Part shown: in pieces, positions 53,195 through 61,974 of the stretch | Numbering within the stretch: position 1 is the stretch's first letter | How the letters are laid out: each line of letters starts with the position of its first letter | Assembly (NCBI RefSeq): GCF_018492665.1 | Contig: NZ_JAFVME010000017.1 | Location: forward strand, 62,001 to 126,000 | DNA length: 64,000 nt | DNA from: Pedobacter sp. B4-66 | GTDB lineage: Bacteria > Bacteroidota > Bacteroidia > Sphingobacteriales > Sphingobacteriaceae | Reading direction: 5' to 3' | Translations under genes and position numbers: made by a program | Notes under the pieces: generated by a model | The model's input: the letters and a program-made list of their open reading frames with translations, nothing else | What the model was told of the DNA's origin: nothing | Databases searched by the model: none

Positions 53195-53205
53195 TTTAGC
53201 GCAAA
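53195..53205. promoter_or_regulatory. Possible LacI-family operator
   Basis: TTTAGCGCAAA has a central GCGC flanked by near-symmetric TT and AA, in the style of LacI-family operators. It lies 7 bases before the transporter start, where binding could block translation initiation or elongation. Imperfect symmetry makes this weak. Confidence 0.25.
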
Positions 53206-53211
53206 CCAAAT

Positions 53212-54840
53212 ATGAATCACCTTGACATCGCCGATTATGTAGTTTTCTTTATTTATTTTATTGCGATAGCCGGCTATGGCTATTACATTTATCATAAGAA
53301 AAAAACTACCTCCAATAGTGCGAAGGATTTTTTCCTGGCAGAGGGTTCGCTCACCTGGTGGGCTATCGGAGCATCGCTGATTGCCTCAAATATTTCTGCA
53401 GAGCATTTCATTGGGATGTCTGGCTCAGGCTTTGCACTCGGACTTGCCATTGCTTCTTACGAGTGGATGGCAGCCGCAACATTGATCATTGTGGCAATTT
53501 TTATCATCCCGGTATATCTGAAGAACAAGATATTTACCATGCCACAGTTCTTATCAAAGCGGTATAATGATCAAGTAAGTACCATTATGGCTGTATTCTG
53601 GTTGTTGGTGTATGTTTTTGTGAATCTTACTTCTATCATTTATCTGGGTGCATTAGCCATCTCCTCTATATCACCCATCAGCTTCGAGTGGAGCATCGTG
53701 GGACTCACCATCTTTTCCATGGTGGTCACTTTAGGAGGAATGAAAGTTATTGGTTATACCGATGTGATCCAGGTACTGGTCCTAATCTTTGGCGGTTTGA
53801 TTACCACTTATCTTGCCCTTTCTTTACTTTCCAGAGAATATGGATTTGGCGAGGATATTTTTAAGGGCCTGTCTATCTTAAGAAAGGAAGCACCGGATCA
53901 TTTTCACATGATATTTGATTCATCTGATAAATACTATAAGGAACTGCCGGGGTTGTCTGTATTAATTGGCGGCATGCTAATCAACAATTTAGCATACTGG
54001 GGCTGCAACCAGTACATCGTACAGCGTGCATTAGGCGCTGATTTAAATACGGCGCGTAAGGGTATTTTATTCGCAGCGTTTTTAAAATTACTTGTACCGG
54101 TAATCGCCGTCCTTCCGGGAATTGTGATGTATGTGCTTCACAATAAAGGTTTATTTATTACGGAAATGTCGGATGGAGGTGTATTGAAACCCGATCATGC
54201 TTATCCAACCTTAATGAATTTATTGCCAGCAGGTTTAAAAGGCGTGGCATTTGCGGCCCTTACAGCGGCCATTGTTGCTTCATTGGCAGGTAAAGCAAAC
54301 AGTATATCTACAATTTTTTCGCTTGACATTTATAAAAAATACTTCAACAAAACAGCGTCTGATAAAAAGATGGTGAATGTTGGCCGATGGGCGGTCGTGA
54401 TTTCCATGCTGGTTGCCGCGATTGTAACACCATCCTTAAAATCACTTGATCAGGCTTACCAGTTTATCCAGGAATATGTAGGCTTTATTTCACCAGGAGT
54501 ACTGGCCATATTCTTGCTGGGCTTTTATTGGAAACGCACGACAACTGCGGCAGCTATGACGGGAGCACTGATTACAATTCCACTTTCAACTGTGTTAAAG
54601 TTTCTGCCTGTTTGGACAAATGGTGCCTTCCCGGATTATCCTTTCCTCGACAGAATGGCTATTGACTTTGTAGTCATTGTGATCCTGATGATTGTGATCA
54701 GTTTGAGCAGACCTCAAAAAATTGCTAATGAAAATGCAATTGAAGTGGATACCTCTATGTTTAAGATCAGCACTAGTTTTGCCATAGGCTCTATTCTTAT
54801 TATGGGCATACTTACTGCGTTATACACTGTGTTTTGGTAA
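53212..54840 (+). CDS. Sodium:solute symporter (SSS/SGLT family), probable inositol or sugar transporter
   Basis: A 542-residue inner-membrane protein with about 14 membrane segments. SLIASNISAEHFIGMSGSG and ANSISTIFSLDIYKKYF are typical SSS blocks. The next gene 42 bases on is myo-inositol oxygenase and the divergent gene is a LacI regulator, so myo-inositol is the likely cargo. The gene is more G+C-rich than most around. Substrate is inferred from context only. Confidence 0.92.
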   Translation: MNHLDIADYVVFFIYFIAIAGYGYYIYHKKKTTSNSAKDFFLAEGSLTWWAIGASLIASNISAEHFIGMSGSGFALGLAIASYEWMAAATLIIVAIFIIPVYLKNKIFTMPQFLSKRYNDQVSTIMAVFWLLVYVFVNLTSIIYLGALAISSISPISFEWSIVGLTIFSMVVTLGGMKVIGYTDVIQVLVLIFGGLITTYLALSLLSREYGFGEDIFKGLSILRKEAPDHFHMIFDSSDKYYKELPGLSVLIGGMLINNLAYWGCNQYIVQRALGADLNTARKGILFAAFLKLLVPVIAVLPGIVMYVLHNKGLFITEMSDGGVLKPDHAYPTLMNLLPAGLKGVAFAALTAAIVASLAGKANSISTIFSLDIYKKYFNKTASDKKMVNVGRWAVVISMLVAAIVTPSLKSLDQAYQFIQEYVGFISPGVLAIFLLGFYWKRTTTAAAMTGALITIPLSTVLKFLPVWTNGAFPDYPFLDRMAIDFVVIVILMIVISLSRPQKIANENAIEVDTSMFKISTSFAIGSILIMGILTALYTVFW

Positions 54841-54882
54841 AAAATAAATAGAACAAATTATTAACTATAAAAAATAAGCATT

Positions 54883-55755
54883 ATGAAAGAGTCAAGAAAA
54901 GAGGAACTATCTCCATTGTCTAGCCTCGATGTGTGGGAGGACGATGTACTAAAAAGATACCCGGAACCCGGTGTACCTGAAAAAAAGAAGGAAGAATTCA
55001 GGAATTATGATAGTCCCGAAAACGATTCAGTACGGGAGTTCTATCGCTTGAACCACAAGTACCAAACCTATGGTAATGTACTTGCAAAAAAAGCTAACTT
55101 TTTACAGTTTGATAAAAAAGAAATGCCGTGGTGGGCCGCAATGGAATACCTGAACACATTAATTGATGATTCAGATCCTGATACATCATTAGATCAGCTA
55201 CAACATTTACTACAAACCGCAGAGGCTATCCGTGCCGACGGTCATCCAGATTGGTTTGTACTAACCGGCTTTATCCATGACCTTGGCAAGGTGTTGTGCC
55301 TTTTTGGCGAACCTCAATGGAATGTTGTTGGCGATTCATTCCCTGTAGGATGTAAGTTCTCAGATAAGATTGTGTACCCTGATTTCTTTTCTGATAATCC
55401 TGATAGTACTGATGAGCGCTACAATACAAAATATGGTGTGTATACGCATCAATGCGGGTTAGATAATATCCATATGTCGTGGGGCCACGACGAGTACCTT
55501 TACCACATCACTAAAGATCACTTGCCTGAAGAAGCTTTGTACATGATTCGCTACCACTCGTTTTACTCGCAACATCGTGAACATGCTTACGATCATTTGC
55601 TAAACGCTCATGACCACGAGATGTTTAAATGGGTAGATAAGTTTAATCCTTACGATCTGTATTCAAAAAGCCCTAAGCCACCGGTTGTGTCAGAATTAAA
55701 ACCATATTACGAAGATCTGATAGCCAAATATCTACCGGCAACAGTTAAGCTTTAA
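54883..55755 (+). CDS. myo-Inositol oxygenase
   Basis: A 290-residue HD-fold di-iron enzyme converting myo-inositol with O2 to D-glucuronate. By alignment to the mammalian enzyme the iron ligands are H108, H132-D133 (FIHDLGK), H202 (GHDEY), H225 (RYHSFY) and D258 (NPYDLYSK); the inositol-binding Lys in HDLGKV is present too. The HLLQTAEAIR and LFGEPQWNVVGDSFPVGC blocks are near identical to eukaryotic MIOX. Follows the SSS transporter by 42 bases. It has a hairpin terminator downstream. Confidence 0.95.
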   Translation: MKESRKEELSPLSSLDVWEDDVLKRYPEPGVPEKKKEEFRNYDSPENDSVREFYRLNHKYQTYGNVLAKKANFLQFDKKEMPWWAAMEYLNTLIDDSDPDTSLDQLQHLLQTAEAIRADGHPDWFVLTGFIHDLGKVLCLFGEPQWNVVGDSFPVGCKFSDKIVYPDFFSDNPDSTDERYNTKYGVYTHQCGLDNIHMSWGHDEYLYHITKDHLPEEALYMIRYHSFYSQHREHAYDHLLNAHDHEMFKWVDKFNPYDLYSKSPKPPVVSELKPYYEDLIAKYLPATVKL

Positions 55756-55773
55756 TTTCATTTATAATATTTA

Positions 55774-55815
55774 ATAATCGAGCAGTAGTGTATTAAAATA
55801 CTGCTGCTTGATTAT
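55774..55815 (+). terminator. Long hairpin after the inositol oxygenase gene
   Basis: ATAATCGAGCAGTAGTGT pairs with ATACTGCTGCTTGATTAT over 18 bases with three G-T pairs around a 6-base loop. No T-run follows, but position (19 bases after the stop) fits termination or 3' protection. Confidence 0.75.
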
Positions 55816-55896
55816 GCTATATGCGCTTGTAAGCGAGAGTTGTTCCCAAATGTGAAAAACGAGAGATTAACAAGTGTCTTTTAAGTGCCTCTTCTA

Positions 55897-55953
55897 AGAC
55901 AATAGTCTAACAGACTCTGACCTGAGTCTGAGGAGAGTCTGAGTTGAGTCTGA
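55897..55953. repeat. 57-base interspersed element, copy 2
   Basis: AGAC-x-ATAGTC-x-AAC followed by 11-base units of GAGTCTGA-x-x-x (GAGTCTGAGGA, GAGTCTGAGTT, GAGTCTGA). Same total length and layout as 24801-24857. It ends five bases before the stop of the leftward GNAT gene, in the convergent gap with the inositol oxygenase gene. Confidence 0.75.
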
Positions 55954-55957
55954 CATA

Positions 55958-56461
55958 TTATAGTCTCCAGTGCGCTTTGTCAATGGTCATATTAATAGCT
56001 GTCCAAATACTCCCATTTACTTCAGATTGAAATCTCTTATTCGGATTTACAGCAAAGCCAACTTTTTCGTAGCATTTTATAGCACTAGTATTCCAATCAT
56101 AAACATTCAGCTCTACATTTTCCTTATCAAGTTTAACGAACGAAATATTTAAAAGCTCATTTATTATTTGCTGTCCTATCCCTTGCCCACGCTTTGTTTT
56201 ATCGCCAATAAGAACCCTACAAATTCTAACCATTTTTTCATCATCTGATTGAAAAAGCTCGGCGTGCCCGATGGCATGATTATCAGGCCCTATCACTTTA
56301 AATAAATGCCGATTTTTATCATTCTTGTATTCTTGTAGTTGCCCAATTGTTAATGGAAAAGAAAATAATGGCCCAGCGAACTGAACGAGCATCTCTTCGT
56401 TATCAACCCAACTAATCAGTCTTTTAAAATCGTTTTCATCAAATTGCTCAAGCGTTATCAT
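55958..56461 (-). CDS. GNAT family N-acetyltransferase
   Basis: A 167-residue acetyltransferase with the acetyl-CoA loop RGQGIGQQIINELL (R/Q-x-x-G-x-G/A) and the C-terminal KCYEKVGF. The substrate cannot be predicted. Single gene, with the 57-base repeat right behind its stop. Confidence 0.9.
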   Translation of the reverse strand: MITLEQFDENDFKRLISWVDNEEMLVQFAGPLFSFPLTIGQLQEYKNDKNRHLFKVIGPDNHAIGHAELFQSDDEKMVRICRVLIGDKTKRGQGIGQQIINELLNISFVKLDKENVELNVYDWNTSAIKCYEKVGFAVNPNKRFQSEVNGSIWTAINMTIDKAHWRL

Positions 56462-56575
56462 TCTTACTACAAGATCTTAAAAATTCAGATAAAAACAAAA
56501 AACACCTCTTTCTAAAAAGCTTGACTATCATTATATTTACAGTAGATCAACCCATATTATCTGAACTCTCAAACT

Positions 56576-59401
56576 ATGAAAACTCAGGCTGTTCATCTTA
56601 TAACAAGTATTTTTATTTGTGTGCTGCTCAATCTTTTCAACTTTACCCCTGGCTTCTCTCAGGCTACCCAAAAACAAAATCTGAAGGAGGTCATTACCAA
56701 ACTTAATTCACAAAACGATAGCCTTTCAGCAGAGAAACTATATCTGCAAACCGACAAGCCAACTTATCTGGCCGGAGATACCCTGTGGTTTAAAGCTTAT
56801 TTACTGAATGCATCCTTTCTTAACTATTCAACTAAAAGCGGCGTACTTTATCTGGAACTTTCAAACGACAGTAGCCGACTCATTCAACGAATTATGGTTC
56901 CCGTAATGACGGGAATAGCCTATGGCAGTATACCACTAGAAAAAGAGATGATGCAAGGGGGATATACTCTAACAGGATACACCAACTGGATGAGAAATTT
57001 TGGAGAGAGTTACCTGTTTAAAAAACATTTTTACATTGGAAATAATGCAGGATCAGAGTGGCTGATCAATTACAATACCCATTTAATAAAAGATGTCGAC
57101 AAAGACAAAATTGAGATTGGTTTAAAGATCAATCAGTTTGACAAAGCCCCAATTGGGTTACGAGAAATGCAGGTGAGTGTAATGGATGGTAAAAGAACAT
57201 GGTTTAAGGACAAAGTTGAAACAAGTTTGGAAGGTGTTTTAAAGCTAACTTTTGACCTACCGGAGAAGGCGGATGCAAAAAACATTACGCTAGGCATACA
57301 GGATCTGCGTAAAAGTCAAGGCAGTCGGAAATTAATGATTCCGATTACCCTTAACAGACCAGAAAAAATTGATTTACAGTTCATGCCCGAAGGAGGAAAG
57401 TTAGTCGCAGGTCAGCGAACTAATGTCGCTTTTAAGGCATTAAACGAAGATGGCTATGGAGCAATAGTATCAGGTAAAATCTACAATAGTAAACAACAGG
57501 AAATCACATCTTTTACAACTACACATGCAGGAATAGGGGCATTTAGTCTAGAACCTGAAAACTTAGAAACTTATACTGCAAAAATACAATTGGCCGACGG
57601 GAAATATCAAACCTACTCACTCCCATCTGTTGAAAGCACCGGCATCACATTAAATGTTGTAAATCGATTTAAAAATGACACCTGTGAGGTAACACTTACA
57701 CCTACTGCAGATATACTTGCGGCCAACAATACCTATTACCTAATTGGTATGGCCAGGAATACAGTTTGCTGGGGCGGATTGGTTAAGTTTAATAAAGCTC
57801 AGCTAAAGTTTATTTTAGACAAGCAGATTTTCCCAAACGGCATAGTTCGCCTTATTTTAATGAATGAAAGCAAAATAGGACTTAATGAGCGTATGTTTTA
57901 TAACGATCGTGGTGATAATCTCAATATCAAATTAGATTCAGATAAAAGCCAGTATCAACAAAGAGATAGTATTTCTTTAAATGTTAAAGTGAGTGATAGC
58001 GCCGGGAAGCCATTGCAAGGTACATTTTCACTCGCAGTAACAGATAATGGACAAGTTAAAATAGATAGCATTGCTGACCGTTCAATTGTAAGCTATATGC
58101 TACTAACCTCAGACTTAAAAGGAAATGTAGAAAGTCCGGGGTATTATAATGATGCCCTAACCCATCCCGAAAAATGGCAGCACCTTAACAACTTGCTATT
58201 GGCGCAGGGTTGGGCAGGCTACGACTGGACTCAGACTTTTAAACCTACCAAGCCTTTTGCTTACCCCAATGAGGAAGAATTTCTAATAAAAGGTAAAGTT
58301 ACCAATGCCTTCAACAAACCGGTTGCAAAGTCTGCAATTATCCTATTCTCAAAAAAACCTTTATTGGTGTTAGATACGCTTACCGATGATAAAGGGAATT
58401 TTATTTTCAAAGGGATTACTCCTATTGATACGCCATCATTCTTTATTAGTGCTAAAAATAAGAAAGGGAAAAGCTTTAATGTGGGTATTGAGGTAGAAGA
58501 GTTTAAACCCCCTGTTTTCTCATCGGTCACCGATCGCATCATACCGTGGTTTGTAAATATTGATACCGGAACTTATCAAACTGTAAATAATCAGGTAGCT
58601 TTAAAAAAAGAACAATTGCGGGTTACTGGGAGTAATATGCTTAAAGAAGTAATCATAAACGCAAAAAAGGTCATTAAAGACTCTAAAAATTTAAATGGCC
58701 CTGGTGGCGCAGATGTCATTATTGATGAAGAACAACTAAAAAAAGCTGGCAGAACTACACTCGGCGAACTTCTAGAAAAGAACGTAAAGGGATTTGGTGT
58801 AAGGATAGACAAAATGGGAAAAATGCATTACAGAGTATACACCATGTTACTTCATCTGGCTATAGATGGTGTAAATACTGAATTTTTCATGTCGCCTGAA
58901 ACACCGCGCTACCAATACCTCAAAGATATTTTTGAGTATTATGATGCTGAAGAGATTAAGGGAATTGAAGTGATGGTGACTGGTAAATATCAAATGAGTT
59001 ACACAAGTACCTACCTCAATCCGATAGTTGATGTACCATGGGATCATGCGTTTGTTGAAGTAACTACGCGTGGAGGAAAAGGACCTTTCATGAAAAAAAG
59101 TATTGGCACTTATCTGTTTAAACCAATGCCGTTTATACTTCCAAAAGAGTTTTATAGCCCTAAATACACAACGGTTAGCATCCCTGATATGTCCGATATC
59201 CGCTCAACAATATATTGGGCACCAAATATCATCACTGATAAAAATGGTAAAGCGACGATTAAATTTTATGCGGCAGATAATCCTGGGACTTACACAGTGG
59301 TTATAGAGGGAACCGATTTGCAAGGACACCTGGGCATTAATAGGAAGCAGATCATCATTAAAAAGCGTCAGGATTCTCCACCATCTACTATAGCTCCTTA
59401 G
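56576..59401 (+). CDS. Large secreted MG2/alpha-2-macroglobulin-like protein with embedded TonB plug domain
   Basis: A 941-residue protein with a signal peptide (to Gly-Phe-Ser-Gln), an MG2 domain (about residues 48-140, YLQTDKPTYLAGDTLWFKAY), further beta-sandwich domains, a carboxypeptidase-regulatory-like domain (about 565-610), a plug-like domain (about 700-790, DEEQLKKAGRTTLGELL) and a C-terminal macroglobulin-like strand region (YWAPNIITDKNGKATIKFY). There is no beta-barrel and no thioester motif. This is a known Bacteroidota architecture with unknown function, perhaps linking surface trapping to envelope transport. Convergent with the M60 gene with a single base between stops. Confidence 0.82.
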   Translation: MKTQAVHLITSIFICVLLNLFNFTPGFSQATQKQNLKEVITKLNSQNDSLSAEKLYLQTDKPTYLAGDTLWFKAYLLNASFLNYSTKSGVLYLELSNDSSRLIQRIMVPVMTGIAYGSIPLEKEMMQGGYTLTGYTNWMRNFGESYLFKKHFYIGNNAGSEWLINYNTHLIKDVDKDKIEIGLKINQFDKAPIGLREMQVSVMDGKRTWFKDKVETSLEGVLKLTFDLPEKADAKNITLGIQDLRKSQGSRKLMIPITLNRPEKIDLQFMPEGGKLVAGQRTNVAFKALNEDGYGAIVSGKIYNSKQQEITSFTTTHAGIGAFSLEPENLETYTAKIQLADGKYQTYSLPSVESTGITLNVVNRFKNDTCEVTLTPTADILAANNTYYLIGMARNTVCWGGLVKFNKAQLKFILDKQIFPNGIVRLILMNESKIGLNERMFYNDRGDNLNIKLDSDKSQYQQRDSISLNVKVSDSAGKPLQGTFSLAVTDNGQVKIDSIADRSIVSYMLLTSDLKGNVESPGYYNDALTHPEKWQHLNNLLLAQGWAGYDWTQTFKPTKPFAYPNEEEFLIKGKVTNAFNKPVAKSAIILFSKKPLLVLDTLTDDKGNFIFKGITPIDTPSFFISAKNKKGKSFNVGIEVEEFKPPVFSSVTDRIIPWFVNIDTGTYQTVNNQVALKKEQLRVTGSNMLKEVIINAKKVIKDSKNLNGPGGADVIIDEEQLKKAGRTTLGELLEKNVKGFGVRIDKMGKMHYRVYTMLLHLAIDGVNTEFFMSPETPRYQYLKDIFEYYDAEEIKGIEVMVTGKYQMSYTSTYLNPIVDVPWDHAFVEVTTRGGKGPFMKKSIGTYLFKPMPFILPKEFYSPKYTTVSIPDMSDIRSTIYWAPNIITDKNGKATIKFYAADNPGTYTVVIEGTDLQGHLGINRKQIIIKKRQDSPPSTIAP

Positions 59402-59402
59402 C

Positions 59403-61672
59403 TTACTTTAGTTCTTTTGGAAACCATGATTTATACTTTTTTACTTGCTCTTTAGACTTATCAGACACTGGTAATTTCCAGACGTCGAAGAAACGCGTTA
59501 AGTCACTATTCGTCTTTTTACAAATCGTTTCAAACCACAAATCTATCTTATCCTGATCCGTTTTTGGGTACAGATCCTTTGGCAAATTCCGATAAACTGT
59601 ATTCGCTCCGATAATTGAGTCCCAACCGAAGTGATCTATGATCTGGATATACATACATAGTGCCAAAAAGGGATCTTCAGACCACTTCGCATAGCTTGGA
59701 TCATTTGCCAAATACTTCTTTACTTTTTTCGTTACCGCAGCTAAATCAGGAAGATCATCATGATTGTACAAGCCCTTTTTTAGTACTTTATCGTAAACAT
59801 ACATTGTAAAAAGGTTTACAGTTACTTCACCGGTGCCGGGATAATCGAGCCCCCAAAACTGGTGGCGATGCCCCAATTCATGGAATGCACCCCATGATCC
59901 ATGACTACGAATAAAATCGGCATCAAGCATCCACTCTGTGCTTTGGTCATCTGGCACTACAATCTTGTTATACATGGTAAACATATACCCATAAGCAACC
60001 TGGCGATCTACGATTATCCTTTCCTGATGCACCCTTTTCCTGGAGATGACGGCAAGATCTGCATCGGCGTCCATTACCTCGTCCCAAAATTTCATTAGCT
60101 TAACTGGGTTATTTAAATTCCTGATGCGATATGATGGAACAGTCAATACAATATTATTTGTGGCTAATTCCGCCCATGGCGCAGGGTTGCTTTTAATTGT
60201 GGCATTCCATTCCTCCTCAGTAGTTTCGCCAAGTTTAAAGTATGGTGCTTTTACCGCTCCGTCAACCTGAACTTTAATCACTTTCAGTTTGGTCGTATCG
60301 CCAATATTAATCAACAATAAACCACCAAAAGGCGAGTAGATTTCAGTTGTTTCTTTGTCTAAAGCAAACTTCTTGGTGAGGTCAATACCTATACGCGTAA
60401 GCTCATCTTGTCCAGTCACATCATCATCATGCAAGCCTATTTGTGCTTCCAGATGTTCAGATAAATAACTTTTTGGAATGGTTATTTTAACCTTTTCACC
60501 GGCAGCAACATATAATCCGGCACTGTGCGGACGATAATATACTGAAGCTACGTCTGAAAGACCTTGGGTGCCTACCATTACTGGAATTGAGACTTCTTGA
60601 CTTACTCTTACCGCACCATCTGCAACTTTACCTGGAAAAGACTCGAACCCGAGAAACTTCGCATCAGGGTGTTTTGCAAAATCCTGTTGTTTATTGTAAA
60701 ACCAGTAAGCCATTTTCATGGCATACTTTTTTTCTTCTGTATCTGTTATTATCGGACTTTCAAGGGTCGCAACAGGAAGTATATCAGGAATTTTGAAGAA
60801 CTGCTTGATTTTGTTTAACACAGGAGAACCATCTTCGTTGTATTTGAAAACCAGTTCAATATTTGGTGTCGTTAAAAAATAATCGACATACTGATCAAGC
60901 CTCGTCTTTACACCTAGTAATCGGGGAAGCATTGTATTTATATGCAGATAATCAGGAATACTATCGGTATTAATCACCTTATTTTCAGGAGTACTAGTCA
61001 CCATAAAGTTAGCATTGATGACACCCGCTTTTGCGAACAGCTTATTAATATTTAAGAAAGCGGCTGGAGCTCCTTCTACTTTGTTCTTATTTATCTGTTG
61101 ATAAGGCGAACCAAAAACCAGCGTACCCCCCTTTTTTATGAACTGTTCAATATTCTTCAGCTGGAGAGAATCGGTAACATCTTCAGTCAAAAAAGAAGGT
61201 TTGTTTTCTTTTTGAAGTTAAAATCGTTTATCGTGTAAACAGAAGCACGTTGTTTGTTTAAGAAATCGAGAAGTGCCTTATCTGCATTCTTTGTAACTGC
61301 AATTACAGGTTTTGATTTATGCCCACCAGCTATGTTTATTGCATTTTTAAACAACTGTTGAACGCTTGCATCCTCTAAAAGATTTGTTCTGAAGTAGGCC
61401 TCAGATCCAATCAGTATCAATTTCCCTTGATCTAAAACAGAGGAGATCATTACAATTCCCCTCATATCAACCTCTACAGGAACCTTTATTGTACCTATAA
61501 TCTCTGGTTGCAAACCTATTGTAAAGAAAGTTGAAGTCTGTTCATCTTTAGGTAGTGAGATAATTTCGGTATTTTTAAAAAGTTCATATCTGATGGATTG
61601 CGACTGGCCAAAAGCCGAAGTCAACAAAGCAAATAAAAATAAATGTGAGAGTATTAGTTTTCTTTTGGTCAT
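59403..61672 (-). pseudogene. M60-like metallopeptidase gene interrupted by a frameshift
   Basis: Two abutting open frames form one protein. The 5' part (61187-61672, 161 residues) has a signal peptide (to Ser-Ala-Phe-Gly-Gln) and part of a GATase-like domain; it stops at TGA at 61187-61189. The 3' part (59403-61190, 595 residues from a TTG) continues this domain and holds the M60 (enhancin-like) domain: HELGHRHQFWGLDYPGTGEV with HExxH and the distal Glu, and the GLHDDD strand before. Adding one T to the six-T run (A6 at 61189-61194 on the plus strand) makes one frame of about 755 codons. M60 enzymes cut O-glycosylated proteins. It could be a mutation, phase variation, recoding or sequence error. 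Confidence 0.85.
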
Positions 61673-61974
61673 TTGGGATAGAGGTTAATCCTCTAAAGGA
61701 AATCAAAATAAACTAGAAAGAGCAAAGGTGAGGTCCTTATTAACACTTTTTAACTGTTCGTTACAGGCGTGCCTTTGCCCTCTTCCATTCTTCAAATTTC
61801 CTCCTTAACGGCATTAGTTGTTCATTCCGCTGATTGAAAATAAGATATTAATGCCAATAGCAGACGACTATAGGCCTTTTCAAAACGTTTTCTTTTCGGC
61901 CAAATCACAGACTGTTATTGGTTTGCTTTTACAAGTGATTAAATCTTTTTCAACATAGAAAATACCATCTTTTT
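61673..61974. other. 302-base gap with possible decayed coding fragments
   Basis: Between the M60-like gene and the beta-helix gene. A 6-base hairpin TAGAGG-TTAAT-CCTCTA lies at 61679-61695. On the minus strand two short frames look protein-like: one of about 30 codons (61822-61914, VIWPKRKRFEKAYSRLL) and one ending at 61761 (NEQLMPLRRKFEEWKRA). They could be parts of one frameshifted gene end. No family recognised. Confidence 0.3.

Noticed and set aside
59403..61190. The 595-residue frame as a separate full gene starting at TTG 61190
   Set aside because: It would lack a signal peptide and start mid-domain, whereas one extra T joins it to the upstream signal-peptide frame.
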